NCBI GenBank assembly: GCA_029961685.1
Contig: JARWKL010000016.1
Coordinates: forward strand, 13,460,157-13,524,156
Length of the DNA stretch: 64,000 nt
Source of the DNA: Aristolochia californica
Taxonomy: Eukaryota > Streptophyta > Magnoliopsida > Piperales > Aristolochiaceae
Reading direction: 5' to 3'
Shown: piece after piece, positions 34,741 through 46,446 of the stretch
How the letters are laid out: the number at the start of each line of letters is the position of its first letter
How positions within the stretch are numbered: the stretch's first letter is position 1
Program-made: the position numbers and the translations under genes
Notes under the pieces: generated by a model
Database searches by the model: none
What the model saw: the letters and a program-made list of their open reading frames with translations, nothing else
Told to the model about the DNA's origin: nothing

Positions 34741-35870
34741 CTACAGATCACCGTTTTTTTTTTCATCATCCCATATGCGGTATCCAAACTCATCCTCTCC
34801 ATAACCGAGGAGGGTACATTTCTTTGATTTGGGATCAAGCTTATTCCTGCCTTGATCACTGATATGCACATATGCCATACAACCAAAAAATTTAAGGTGT
34901 GAGAGTCTTACTTCTTTTCCGCTCCATACCTCTTCTGGTATTCTGTACTCCAGTGGAACTGATGGACCTCGGTTGATCAAATAAGCTATTGTGTTGACTG
35001 CTTCTCCACAAAATTGCTTTGATAGACCTTATTGTATACACATACTTCTGGCTCTCTCAGTCAAAGTTCTATTCATACGCTCAGCTACACCATTGTGTTG
35101 AGGCATACCTGGCATGATTATCTTCATTCGGATCCCATGATCATAATAGTTCTTGAATCTGGTGTCTTCATTTTCACCACCATTATTTGTCCTCAACTTT
35201 TTTATCTTAAGACCTATTTCATTTTCAACCATGGTTTTCCATCTTATTAAAGTATCAAACACTTCAGATTTGAGATTTAGCAAATAAACCCATACCTTTC
35301 GAGAATGATCATCGAAGAATGTCACGAAGTAGTGTTTTCCACCAATGGATGAAACATTTGTTGGCCTCCAAACATCAGAATGAATGAGCTCTAGCCTGTC
35401 CTTCTTCAGAGTTCTGCCATGTGTCTGAAAGCTAACTCTCTTTTGCTTTCTAAATATGCAGTCCTCGCACATATCAATTTCTACTGACTGTAGACCTGAT
35501 AGTTTTCCCATGGAATGCATAATCTTCATTCCTTTCTCACTCATGTGGCCAAGTCTCTGGTGCCACAGGTTGGAGCAGTTGGAATGGTACCACATGCTTT
35601 TGTTGTCATGTAGAGAGTACCACTCTTCTTTCCTCGTGCAACCACCAATACACCCTTCGAAATCTTCCAATCATCACCATGGAAGGCCGTGGTGTAGACT
35701 TCACTGGCTAACTGACCTACTGAGATTAAGTTCTTTCTCAAGTCGGGAATGTGCCTGAAATTTTTCAGCTCCCATATAGACCCATTCAACTGAATCTTCA
35801 CTACACCTTTGCCTACAATATCACACTGTTGATCATCATCGAGATATACCTTACCAAGGTTTTTGGACAC
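34741..35870 (-). pseudogene. Protease C-term, pre-integrase and integrase of the Tnt1-like element
   Basis: 35541-35870 holds NFRHIPDLRKNLISVGQL, the conserved post-protease block. 35029-35670 holds LWHQRLGHMSEKGMKIM (His of the zinc site), CEDCIFRKQ (its Cys pair), IHSDVWRP (first catalytic Asp) and FVTFFDDHSRKVWVY. LRTNNGGE follows, where the second catalytic Asp of the usual TDNGGE is Asn. GMPQHNGVAERMNRTL closes the core. 34741-34980 holds the LKFFGCMAYVHI C-terminal segment. The integrase is therefore broken by frame and by active-site change. Confidence 0.88.
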
Positions 35871-35891
35871 ATATTTCTCGAAGAGTTCTTT

Positions 35892-36802
35892 CTACGAGGT
35901 AGCGTGGAACGATGCTCCAAAGTCTAACACCAAAGACTCCTCCTTGCTATCCAGAGAGCATAACAATGCATCATCATGCCCTGAGGTGGAAGCAACATTT
36001 GCTTCTACCTTCGCCTCCTGATCCTTCGGTGCACTATTGCACTGGCTTTGGTAGTGCTCGATCTTCCCATAGTTCCAACACTTGACACTTGAGTTCTGAG
36101 ATCTATTTGGATTTCTGGATTGAGACCTTCTATTCTGAGAACTGCCTCGATGAATTGACCTGCCAGATCTATTTACTCTAGTTCTTCCTCTTGCCTCTGT
36201 AGAAAATGTTGAAGAAGTCGTCCCTTCACCCGACGATTTTCTTCTGATTTCTTCGCAGAGAACTAGATCACGAACATCATTGAATTTTAACTTATTGCTT
36301 CCTGACGAGCTATTCACTGCTGTAATGGTGGCATTCCAGATTTCTGGCAGAGAAGACAAAAGTATCAATGCATGTACCTCTTTGTCGAATTCAATTTCAA
36401 CTGAACTCAATTGGTATTGAGTTCGTTGATATGTTGACCTATTGATGATGCTCCTTCTGTCATCCGCAAATTAAACAGTCGCCTCATCAAATGCACTTTA
36501 TTTGAGGCTGACAGCTTTTCGTACATCCTGGTGAGAGCCTTCATGAGACCTATTGTGGTATTCTCGTTTGCTATGTTAAAAGCAACATTACGAGATAACG
36601 ATAATTGGATAAATTCAAGGGCTTTTCTGTCAAGGAGGTTCCACTCTTCATCCTTCATACTGTCTGGCATCATTCCTTCAAGTGGTAGGTATAAGTTTTT
36701 CTGATACAAATAATCCTCTATCTGTATTTTCCATAAACCAAAGTCCGCCCCATTGAACTTTTTAATTTTTACCTTCCCTTCATCCACGACCATTTCTCCC
36801 AC
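35892..36802 (-). pseudogene. gag and protease of the Tnt1-like element
   Basis: Starts MGEMVVDEGKVKIKKFNGADF at 36802, the copia gag start with FNG and LWKIQIEDYL. It continues through LFNLRMTEGASS and SSLPEIWNATITAV. A stop near 36410 splits it into two frames. The zinc knuckle reads CWNYGKIEHYQSQC, where the second Cys of CX2C is Tyr and the Gly before His is Glu, so metal binding is probably lost. The protease start LVLDFGASFHATS has DFG in place of D(S/T)G. Downstream, 35541-35870 continues the protease and pre-integrase region in another frame. Confidence 0.85.
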
Positions 36803-36842
36803 TGAAATCTGTCTCTCTTTACAACCTGGCTTTGATACCAGT

Positions 36843-37538
36843 TGTTAGGAAAAATAACAGACAAATTACCTAAGAAGCAAAAATACCACAGACATCGATT
36901 TTAACGTGGTTAGCCCAAATCTGGCTACGTCCACAGGCTGCTGCACGAATTTTATATATATAAAAAAATTCTTACAGGGAGTGTTTACAACACTCTCAAA
37001 TCACAACCCACATCTAATCATAGAGAACTATAATTTTTTACTTACTGATGTAGTGCTGTCACTATTGCTGCCAGCGACGGTAATCAATCCTGCAACTGCC
37101 AAGCTCTGATAACACTGAAAGGAAGCTTCCGTCATAGCAGCTTCGAGTTCCACTGTATCTCATAGTAGTGTCGAGCCTCGAACCCTCTCTGTTTAGAAGG
37201 GTAGTCTCGAGAGATCTCTCTATTTCCCGCAGCGACGAGTCCCACGGCCTCTCTCTGCAGCGTCATCTGGACGAGTCAGAAACCTTTCTCTCTTTTTCTC
37301 ACAGCATCACACAACCACCCAGATCCAGAAAAATCTCGATCCTCTCTGGAAGCCTCTCTATTTCTATTTTTGTTTCTGTCAATACCACACGTTACAGTAA
37401 GTCTCCGGAAGATGATAAATCGGAAAGGGGGGATTTAATTTTCTTGAGTGTTCCACACGTCAAACCCAGAAATAAAGTAATCTGAAATGCCCTCCATGTC
37501 CTATTCATACGTGTGGACCAGAATACACGTACTCAACA
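36843..37538 (-). repeat. 5' LTR of the Tnt1-like element
   Basis: 696 bp. It has an extra short segment relative to the other LTR (around 37140-37165). On the minus strand it is followed by the primer-binding site. Confidence 0.9.
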
Positions 37539-37543
37539 TGGCC

Positions 37544-38240
37544 TTGGCTGTATTTCAATGTGTGCCTCCGTAGTGATTGACACCGACACAACCTACGCCA
37601 ACTCGATTCACTATAGAGCCAAGAAGCTGTTGGATGAAGGGAGTTGTCCATGGTGCGCTCGTCGCCAACGCATCGAGCGTCAGTCTTAGCTGTTCCACAG
37701 TTGTGCCCCTGAGCATCTCTTTTCTCCTTTCCCCGGTAGTGACATCTCATTTATCTGGCACCACTATGCTAGAGTGGCTCCGATGAGCCACAACTACGAC
37801 ACTCATAGGCGTCGATCTCGTGATGCTCTATGACAGTGACTCAATGCTGCATTTTAGTGGGGCGAGAATCGGATCCCATGCCGAAAATCAACTCCATGAC
37901 TTAAACTTTTGAGAGACGCAGGAGATTTACGCACGTGTTCGTCAAAAATCGATGTCGGTGCACACCGTGTGCTGCGGTGTGTCTGGTGCGCAACCACCAC
38001 TGGTGAACTTGGCGCCTCCCTTGGTTTTCACTACCGAGGGTCGCCTGACTCTGCAAACTAGCCGCACGCAGTGCCCAGGCAGGATCTCGGGATGCAACAT
38101 TTTTTGTTTTAGACGATCTTGAGCCTCACATAGAGAGCTCGCCCAATTTCTCCTCTAATGGAATTGAAAGCAAGAATGTAAATAACTCATCATCTAAAAT
38201 GCCATTTCCAAAAAGAATATTGTCTTTATACAAATGAAGA
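37544..38240. other. Host DNA right of the Tnt1-like element
   Basis: Continues 29965-30174 across the insertion. No gene, named repeat or long open frame is recognised. It passes into copia coding debris near 38245. Confidence 0.4.
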
Positions 38241-38244
38241 AAAT

Positions 38245-39589
38245 TACCAAGGAAATTGAAATAGAAACATTAATGGACATGGTGAGGAGTACGGTTAGTA
38301 ACTCCGATCTCCCATTGTCTTTGTGGAGTGAAGCCCTAAAAGGTGCAACCTATGTACTAAATAGGGTTCCAACCAAAGCAATTCACAAAATGACATTTGA
38401 ATTATGAAAAGGTTGGAAACCTAGTTTAATGCATATACATGTTTGGGGTTGTCCAGTTGAAGTTAGAATCTATAATCTACACAAGACAAAGTTAGACTCC
38501 AAAATAGTCAGTGAAAATTTCATTGGCTATGCAAAAAAGTCCAAAGGTTATAAATTTTACTGTCCATCTTGTACAACAAGATTTGTAGAATCTAAGAATG
38601 CCAGGTTCCTTGAGAATGATGATATTAATGTGAGTAGACAACCTCAAAACTTAGTTTTTGAGGAGCATAGCTATTTTCAACCTACTCCTATATCTTCACA
38701 TAGATTGGTTGTGTTTCAAGATAATCATGAGGACTTGATTCCTCAAAGATCAGTCAATAGTTGAAGAACCATATCGTCATGAAGATATTCCTATAGATCC
38801 AGTTACTCAACATTCTCAATCTAAAAATGTTGAAGTACCGTTAAGAAGATTTTCAAGAGTTAGGAAACCTGTAATTTCTTTAGAGTATGAAGTGTATCTT
38901 CAAGAATCTACATGGACGTTAGTGTTGAAGTTGATCTTATCATGTCTTCACTGGTTGTGAGTGAAAATAAATCACATTATGAAATGATGACATGAAGGAA
39001 GAGTTGGATTCAATGGCTAAAAACCAAACTTGGGATCTTGTTCAATTGCCTAAAGGAGGGAAGGCCATGGGCGTTAAGTGGGGTTTTAAAACCAAAAGAG
39101 ACTCTTTAGGCAATAGTGAAAGATATAAGTCAAAACTTGTAGCCAAAGGATTCACTAACAAGAATGAGTTGATTATCACAATATCTTCTTTCCTATTTCA
39201 AAGAAGGATTCATTTTGGATAATCATGGCATTAGTAGCTCATTTTGATATGAAGTTACATCAAATGGATGTGAAAACGACTTTCCTCAATGAAGATCTAG
39301 AGGAAGAGGTTTACATGAAAATACCTGAAGGTTTCATTTAAGAGGGGAATGGTCACTTGGTTTGTTGGTTTAAAAAATCTATATATGGACTGAAACAAGC
39401 CTCCCGTCATTGGTATTTAAAATTCCATGATGTTATTTCTTCATTTAGCTTTATGGAGAATATGATGAGGTTGGTGGGAGCAAAATAATTTTCTTAGTCC
39501 TATAAGTAGATGATATTCTATTTGCTTCTAATGATTTAGGATTACTTCATGAGGTTAAATGATTTCTCTCAATGGAATTTGATATGAAA
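38245..39589 (+). pseudogene. Ty1/copia integrase C-term to reverse transcriptase fragment
   Basis: 38270-38400 reads TLMDMVRSTVSNSDLPLSLW and TYVLNRVPTKAI (integrase end). 38429-38764 holds HIHVWGCPVEVRIYN and FIGYAKKSKGYKFYCP. 38992-39222 holds MKEELDSMAKNQTWDLVQLP and GVKWGFKTKRD (start of reverse transcriptase). The remainder to 39589 is in broken frames with KASRHWYLKF-like pieces and ends at FDMK, where the family-A LTR is inserted. It is 5'-truncated. The continuation beyond the insertion was not found in the window. Confidence 0.82.
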
Positions 39590-39980
39590 TGTTGGAAGAT
39601 GGGTTCAAGCCCATAAGCTCAAAGCTAGAAGCCCACACGTCAAAGGAGTGGCAAAGTGGTTATTTATGATATGTTCCATAAGGATGGCATGAAGATGTAA
39701 ATACGTTTTCTTAGTATGTCTTTTAATCTATTGAGTTGTAACCCTAAGGGCTTTGTAATACTATAAATAAGAGCATTGTCTAAGGCGTAAGACATTCAAG
39801 CCTTCTCCTCTCATTGAGAAATCGTCCAGCCACCCTCTCTTCTTCCTTGATGCATTCTCTCCTTACCTTAATCCAAACTCTCCTCTCTAACGTCCTTCTC
39901 CTTTCTCCCTCTTCTCTCTCTTCTCTCCTTCTTCTTCCACATTAACCTAGAGTCATTTTCATGGGATCCTAACTTCTACT
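39590..39980 (+). repeat. Family-A LTR, plus orientation
   Basis: TGTTGGAAGATGGG...CTAACTTCTAC, followed directly by the primer site TGGTATCAGAGC (39981-39992), so this is the 5' LTR of a plus-strand family-A copia element. It contains a TATAAATA box at about 39761. It interrupts the copia reverse transcriptase; TGAAA (39585-39589) would be the left target duplication. Inverse copies lie at 40619-40993 and 58481-58871. Confidence 0.85.
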
Positions 39981-40618
39981 TGGTATCAGAGCATGGAGAT
40001 TAGGATCCCTATTCAATTAGTTATGTCATCCATTCAAGAAGTTGTTTATAGAAGGAGTTCTACCATGAAGAGATAAGTAAAATCTTGTTTTTTTTTCATA
40101 TTCTCTCTTTACTATTTCAATTTTTTTTCTTTCCCTCTTCTTGAATTCGTGATTCATGTTCAGTCAAGATAATCTTAATAAACATTGTGAAGATCTATCT
40201 TTTATGACTAAAAACATGTTGTAGTCTTGATCATCTTGGACCAAAATTACATGATTGATCAAAAGCTTTTTTTTCTATTTTTATTTGGATTTAATTACCT
40301 TTATGTAACGGGAATCAAACATTATTGATATGGGATTCCAGCATATGTTGCTTTCAATTCTATAATCTAACGTTACTCATGGGAGTGTGTTATGTTGTTG
40401 GATGACCGTTATATGTTTGATAAAATTCCAGCACTCACTTATCTCTATTATTTTTGCGTTTGAACTTCAGAAATTGAATCTTTTTTTTGTGTTGAAGTAT
40501 TCCCATGAGTTGGAATTTATTTTGCTAAGAAATTTCTCTCAATTTACCAAGAAAGGCCTTGTCTAAAGTTGCTCTTAGTTTTGTGGTTGAGTTTGGATTA
40601 AGGATAAGAGTCGCATCT
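39981..40618 (+). mobile_element. Primer site and leader of the plus-strand family-A element
   Basis: Begins with TGGTATCAGAGC and continues as non-coding leader until the inverse family-A LTR begins at 40619. No gag is reached. The rest of this element was not found in the window, so it is truncated or continues beyond the nested insert. Confidence 0.65.
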
Positions 40619-40993
40619 TGTAGAAGTTAGGACCCAATGATAATGACTCTAGGTAAACGTGGAAGAAGAAGGAGAGAAGAGAGAGAAGAGGGAGAAAGGA
40701 GAAGGACAATAGAGAGGAGAGTTTGGATTAAGAGAAGGAGAGGATGCATCAAGGGAGAAGAGAGGGTGGCTGGACGATTTCTCAAAGAGAGAAGGCTTGA
40801 CTGCCTTACCTCTTAGCCAATGCTCTTATTTATAGTGTTACAATACTCTTTGGGTTACAACTCAATAGATTAAAAGACATACTAAGACAACGTATTTACA
40901 TCTTCATGTCATCCTTATGGGACATACCATAAATAACCACTTTGTCACTCCTTTGATGTGTGGGCTTCTAGCATTGAGATTGTGGGCTTGAGC
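40619..40993 (-). repeat. Family-A LTR, minus orientation (3' LTR)
   Basis: Plus-strand reading starts TGTAGAAGTTAGGACCC and ends GGGCTTGAGCCC, the inverse of 39590-39980. The last 11 bases of the family consensus (ATCTTCCAACA in this reading) are missing before the polypurine tract. CATCT (40614-40618) would be the adjoining target duplication; its partner was not found. Confidence 0.85.
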
Positions 40994-41115
40994 CCTCCCC
41001 TTCAAGCTGGAGGAGAAAATACATCATAAATACCCAGCTTGCCACCTATATTAGATAGAATTTTGGATGTAACTGGTTTGTTGAAGATATCAACTAATAG
41101 TTCTTGAGTTGAAAC
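40994..41115 (-). pseudogene. RNase H C-terminus of the minus-strand family-A element
   Basis: The minus strand reads STQELLVDIFNKPVTSKIL and GGKLGIYDVFSPPA, then stop and a polypurine-like stretch, the standard copia polyprotein end. It is the direct continuation of 46447-46703. Confidence 0.85.
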
Positions 41116-41644
41116 TGTTATGAACTCGATAGCGAGCCGAGTCATCTAGAGGCACCGTGGCTAAGCCACTAAGGATTAAGTTTCTTTTATTTTTAAATTA
41201 CTGCACTTTTATCTCAGTTTAGGAGTAAATATGCCATAGGGGCATTTTTGTAAATTTCAACCTGAACTCATGTTGGAGCCAAGATTATGTAGGAGGGAAG
41301 GTGGAATATGAAAGGTCAAGTCTCATTTTAGCCAAAGAAGGGTTTATGGTTCTCCTTGACGAGCTCTGGGTAGAGAGTTCCCCTCACGAGCTCTAGGGTT
41401 TGGGAGTTCTCCTCAATGAGCTCCCTCTTCTTCCATTTCTCTTCCCATTCTTCCCATCTTCTCCCCTTTCACTTTCCCGTTTTGCTAAGTCCAACCTGAG
41501 TACAACAGAGCTGGACATGTGTTCTATTGTCACGGTTAACAAGAGCTCCAACACATCACCACGACAGTGCTCAAAACTCACCCAAAAATCTGGATTCCCT
41601 CTTCCCACGTCATTTTACACGATCCATGACTAGGGACCGTAGCA
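41116..41644 (+). repeat. 5' LTR of the gypsy element
   Basis: 529 bp, TGTTATGAAC...CCGTAGCA. It matches the 3' LTR closely, including the duplicated ACGAGCTC motif, and keeps 8-12 bp lost from the 3' copy near 46040. Confidence 0.92.
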
Positions 41645-41647
41645 TCT

Positions 41648-41659
41648 TGGTATTAGAGC
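41648..41659 (+). other. Primer-binding site of the gypsy element
   Basis: TGGTATTAGAGC, three bases after the LTR, one mismatch from the initiator-Met tRNA complement. Confidence 0.85.
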
Positions 41660-41668
41660 AGGGTAACA

Positions 41669-43010
41669 TGGGGGAGGTGTCAAACAGTGAAGAGCTGAGA
41701 ACAATAGATAGAGAGATGCAAGCGAGGAATGAGGAACAAATGGCAGCAAGAGAGAAAGAGTTGGAGCAGAAGTTCGAACAACAAATGGAGAAGATCATGA
41801 GTGGAGTTTTTGAAAATGTGGCCGGATTCCCTCGGACATCACACGAAAGATGGAAGACAACTGTTACCGCAGAGGGCGAGAGCAGCACTTTGGACGCATT
41901 GGGTTACCGACGCAGAGTGGAGGGTCAATACCTAGGTACACGAAACTTGACTTTCACACTTTCATTGGATCTGTCGACCCCTTAATCTTGCTACATAGAT
42001 GTGAAATTTTTTGCCTACCAAGGCACAAAAGAATTTGATAAAGTGGGTTTAGCGGCCATCCACTTGCTGGATGAAGCTCAACTCTGGTTTCACCAAGTGG
42101 AATTGGAGAGACTGGTCCTTGATTGGGAGGAATTTAAAGAACTTTGCACTATATGGTTTGGACCGCCAGCATACATCAACCCGTTAGGGGACTTGGTACT
42201 ATTATGACATATTGGTTCAGTGGAACTTTATCAAAAACAATTCCAAAAAAAATTATCTTGGGCCAGCCACATGGTCCATCCTGACCAGCATGTCAATCTC
42301 TTCACAATAGGCCTCGATGACTCATTAAAGTTGGAAGTGGAGCTCCACGCTCTTGCTGATCTGGGCCGAACAATGAATTTGGCCCGAGCAATGGAAGCCA
42401 GAAAGAAAATGCGAACTCAGAGGACCGATTGGCAGGGGGGAAGGAACACTTTGTCAGGCTGGTAGGGGGGAGGAACTACTCACCTCAAGTGACTTTGCCC
42501 ATAGTGCTGACACCCAAAGAGAGTCTAGTGAATACAGTGGCAGCAGACACTCAAACCAGCAACTCAACCTATATATCAGAAGAGTGGAAATGGTTAACCG
42601 TAGGGCAAAGAACCTTTGTTATAATTGTGATGAATCGTACTGGGCAAGCCACCAATGTAAAAGGTTGTTTTGGTTGGAGTTAGATGCAGTGGACGAGGAA
42701 GAAGAACCAACCAAGACTCCTCCCAAGGAGGCGGAAACAAAAATTTCCCTAAATGCCATTACCGGACAAAAGTCGGCCAAAACCATGCAAGTAAGAGCAA
42801 GAGTTTAGGACCAAGAACTTGTGGGGTTAGTGGACTCAGGGAATACACACAATTTCCTAAGCATAATAGCGGCAAAAGATCTCCAACTTGGGATCCAGCC
42901 TCGCCCAATTGCCACGGTTTCAGTTGCCAATGGCGAGAAAGTCCCTAGCTATGGGGTCAGCAAGGCGGTAAAATTTTCCATTGGAAACACCCACTTGCCT
43001 TAGCCGGATT
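41669..43010 (+). pseudogene. gag and protease of the gypsy element
   Basis: Gag probably starts at MGEVSNSEELRTIDREMQAR (41669), a coiled-coil-prone Glu/Gln-rich N-terminus. After a frameshift near 41960, the capsid-like part (LAAIHLLDEAQLWFHQ, DWEEFKELC) follows, then a stop near 42208, then SWASHMVHPDQHVNLFTIGL. The zinc knuckle near 42612-42660 reads CYNCDESYWASHQC, with Tyr in place of the Gly before the spacing to His. The protease motif LVDSGNTHNFLS (about 42822) keeps DSG. At least three frame breaks separate these parts. Confidence 0.88.
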
Positions 43011-43014
43011 TGAT

Positions 43015-45927
43015 ATGGTGCTCAGGATCAAATGGTTGCAAACCTTAGGCCCAATTTTGTGGGATTTCTCGGTCTTAATGATGAGTTTTGTGTCGGAAGG
43101 CAGCCCAGTGATGTTAAGGGGCAGTCAAACTGTAGCAAACCCCCACATCCACCTACTACATGAGCAGACACCACCGGGCAGCAACATAGATAGATTACTA
43201 GAGGATTTCACCGACTTATTTTGGAACCCTTCAGGGCCGCCCCCGTTGAGGCTCTGTGACCACAAAATTTGTTTAAAAGCCGGATCAGAGGTGGTGGTGG
43301 TTAGACCATACAGGTATCCACACCTCCAGAAAGATGAAATAGAACGTCAATGCCAAACCATGCTGGAACAAGGCCTCATCTGCAATAGCCATTCCCCATT
43401 TTCTTCACCAGTCCTAGTAGTCAAGAAACAGGATGGCACATGGAGGTTCTGTGTGGACTATAGGGAGCTAAATGCAAAAACCATCGAAGACAAGTTTCCA
43501 ATACCAATGGTGGACGAGCTATTGGATGAATTGCATGGGTCACAAATTTTTACCAAGCTGGATTTACGATTGGGCTATTACCAAGTCAGAATGCATCCTC
43601 TTGATATTGTGAAAATAGCATTCCGCACGCACCATGGACACTTCAAATATTTGGGGATGCCATTCAGGTTATCCAACACACCTTCCACATTTCAAGCCTT
43701 GATGAATAAGGTATTCCGTGACTATCTCTACAAGTTTGTGTTAGTTTTTTTTATGGCATGTTGATATACAACACATAAAGATAAAAGCATTTAGAAGACT
43801 TACAACTTGTTTTCCAACTCCTCTAAGCACATCATCTATTATTGAAATGCTCCAAATGCTCAATTGGGAAGCCCCAAGTCGCATACCTTGGCCACATAAT
43901 CTCAGAAGAGGGCGTCACAGTGGACCTAGAAAAATTTTTAGCAGTCACCAAATGGCCTCAATTGCACAACATTTCAGCCTTACGCGGATTTTTGGGGCTA
44001 GCCAGATATTATCGAAAGTTCATCCAAAATTACGGACCGCTGGCCATGCCATTAGCCAATCTTCTTAAGTGCAATGCCTTCCATTGGAGCGATGCAGCAA
44101 CGGACTCCAATTCGCTCAAGAAGGCTCTAGCTTCCACCCTAGTCCTGCAATTTCCAAACTTTGAGGCCCTATTTTTGGTTGAGTGTGATGCTTCTGGCGG
44201 AGGTATTGGGGCTATGCTATAACAAACACATCACCCCCTTGCATATTTTAGCCGACAACTAGCAGCACATCACCAGAAATTACCCTCTTAAGAGCGAGAG
44301 CTGATTGGGTTGGCTAAGGCTATGCAACATTGGTGGCCCTACCTATGGGGGCACACCTTCCTCATCCGCATGAATCATTATAGACTCAAATTTCTCCTGG
44401 AACAACTCATCGTGACATCTCTGAAGCAGCACTGGCTCAACAAATTAATGGGGTTTGACTTCACAGTGGAACATAAGCTAGGCAGATTGAACAAGGTGGT
44501 GGATGCTTTATCCCGACGTCTGGATGAAAAACACCATGTCTATGTGATTAGCCAGCCAAAGCCTCTCTTGGTGGACTCCATTAAAGAGGACCAACAGACT
44601 GATCCAGCCCTCTAGGAGTTGTCTCAGAAGATCATGACAGGAACAATGGACTCCAAGTAGGCTATCCAGGACAACACTATTATGTATGGTAATCACATCT
44701 ATTTAAAACACTCCTCTCCATTTATTGCCAATGTTTTATCCACCTACCATGATAGCACTCATGAGAGCGTTCAGAAGACGTTGCATCGGTTGGGGTCGAT
44801 TTTTACTAGCATGGTATGAAGTCTGCAATTGCTGAGTACGTAGCCTCGTGTCATGCATGCCAACGCAACAAGGCAGACCATTTATCACCAGCAGGCGTCC
44901 TCCAACCACTGGCCCTTCCCAAAACTTCTTGCAAATCCGTCATCTTGGTGGTGGTCGACAGATTTTCAAAGTACACTCACTTTATTCCATTGGGTCATTA
45001 GTATACAGCCTCACGAGTTGCTCAAGTATTTTTAGAAAATATTGTTCATTTATATGGCATTCCAAAGTCCATAGTGAATGATCGAGATGTAGTATTTATC
45101 AGCCACGGAGAGAGTTCTTCAGATTATGCGGTACCAAGCTGAAATTTTCATCTTCTATTCATCGGCAATCCGATGGGCTGATTGAGGTTGTTAGCCGTAC
45201 AATAGAAATGTACTTACGCTATTTTGTGGTTGATCGCCCTCATCGGTGGCTTGCTTGGGCCGAATATTGTTACAATACATCCTTCCAATCAGCATAGCAA
45301 GATACTCCATTTCTAGTCCTCCACGGAAGGGATCTGCTGAGGTTGCTATCATATATGGCCAGTTCCACCAGAGTTGACACTCTTGACCAGGCACTGCTGG
45401 ACCGTGATCAGGTACTTCAAGCAACTACCCAACATCTTAAGCAAGCTCAAACCAGGATGAAAGAATACTATGACATGGGACACAAAGATGTTACTTACAC
45501 ACCCGGTGAGTATGTGTGGCTTCACCTCCAACCCTACCGTCAATAGTCTCTTGCTGGACCCCACCACAAGCTGTCCCCAAAATTCATTGGGCCCTTCTCG
45601 GTTTTACAAGGCATTGCCCAAGTGGCATACCATCTGCAACTCCCCTCAGACGCTCAATTGCACAATGTCTTTTATGTGTCTCTCCTCAAACCCTTCAAGG
45701 GTACAACACCACCTCCACCTCCATTCTTACCCCTAGTGCGAAAGGGGTGTGTTATTCTCTCTCCAGCCACAACATTGTAGGCCCGACTGCTTCATAACAA
45801 GTGGAAGGTTCTCATATAGTGGATGAACACAGATGCAGTAGCAACAACATGGGAAGACATGGAGACATTCCTCCAAGCCTATCTTGCCTTCGAGCTTGAG
45901 GACAAACTCTTTCTCCGGGGGGAGTGA
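43015..45927 (+). pseudogene. Reverse transcriptase, RNase H and integrase of the gypsy element
   Basis: 43015-43764 carries VVVVRPYRYPHLQKDEIE, WRFCVDYRELNAKTIEDKFP and FTKLDLRLGYYQVRMH, but the frame runs into a stop where the FxDD catalytic box should be (VLVFFMAC). 43842-44222 carries AYLGHIISEEGVTVD and LRGFLGLARYYRKFIQ, then the RNase H start VECDASGGGIGAML. 44310-44615 carries LNKLMGFDFTVEHKLGRLNK and DALSRR. Integrase follows with a zinc site (CHACQRNKADHLSPAG), VDRFSKYTHFI and VNDRDVVF. The C-terminus (HNVFYVSLLKPFKG onward, FELEDKLFLRGE) suggests a chromodomain-type tail, degenerate. Many stops are present. Confidence 0.88.
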
Positions 45928-46446
45928 TGTTATGAACTCGATAGCGAGCCGAGTCATCCAGAGGCACCATGGCTGAGCCACTAAGGATTAAGTTTCTTTT
46001 AGTTTTAAATTACTGCACTTTTATCTCAGTTTAGGTCATAGGGGATTTTTTGTAATTTTTGGCCTAAACTCATGTTGGCGCCAGGCTTATGTAGGAGGGA
46101 AGGTGGAATATGAAAGGTCAACTCTCATTTTAGCCAAAGAAGGGTTTAGGTTTCTCCTTGACGAGCTCTGGGTAGAGAGTTCCCCTCACGAGCTCTAGGT
46201 TTTGGGAGTTCTCCTCAACGAGCTCCCTCTTCTTCCATTTATATTCTCCTTCTTCCCATCTTATCCCCTTTCACTTTCCCGTTTTGCTGAGTCCAACATG
46301 AGTACAACAGAGCAAGACATGTGTTATGTTGTCATGGTTAACCAGAGCTCCAGCACAACACCACGACAGTGCTCAGAACTCACCCTCAAATATGGATTCC
46401 CTCTTACCATGTCATGTTACACGATCCATGACTAGGGACCATAACA
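45928..46446 (+). repeat. 3' LTR of the gypsy element
   Basis: 519 bp, preceded by the purine run CTCCGGGGGGAGTGA and followed by the target duplication. Confidence 0.92.

Larger units (their letters stand above)
30175..37538 (-). mobile_element. Tnt1-like Ty1/copia retrotransposon
   Basis: A 7.36-kb element on the minus strand, bounded by a perfect 5-bp target duplication TGGCC (30170-30174 and 37539-37543). The LTRs are 30175-30841 and 36843-37538, both TGTTAG...CAACA. A primer site TGGTATCAAAGC (complement near 36829-36840) follows the 5' LTR. Gag, protease, integrase, reverse transcriptase and RNase H lie in copia order. The gag and integrase motifs resemble the Tnt1 branch. A 2-kb non-autonomous element sits in the RNase H region. 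Without it the element would be about 5.35 kb, normal for the group. Confidence 0.93.
41116..46446 (+). mobile_element. Ty3/gypsy LTR retrotransposon (chromovirus-like)
   Basis: 5,331 bp. LTRs are 41116-41644 (529 bp) and 45928-46446 (519 bp), both TGTTATGAACTCGATAGCGA onward. The primer site TGGTATTAGAGC is at 41648-41659, and a polypurine tract is at about 45914-45927. Target duplications are GAAAC (41111-41115) and AAAAC (46447-46451), one mismatch. Gag, protease, reverse transcriptase, RNase H and integrase occur in gypsy order (integrase last). It lies in opposite orientation within the RNase H region of the family-A copia element. Frameshifts and stops make it non-autonomous. Confidence 0.94.
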
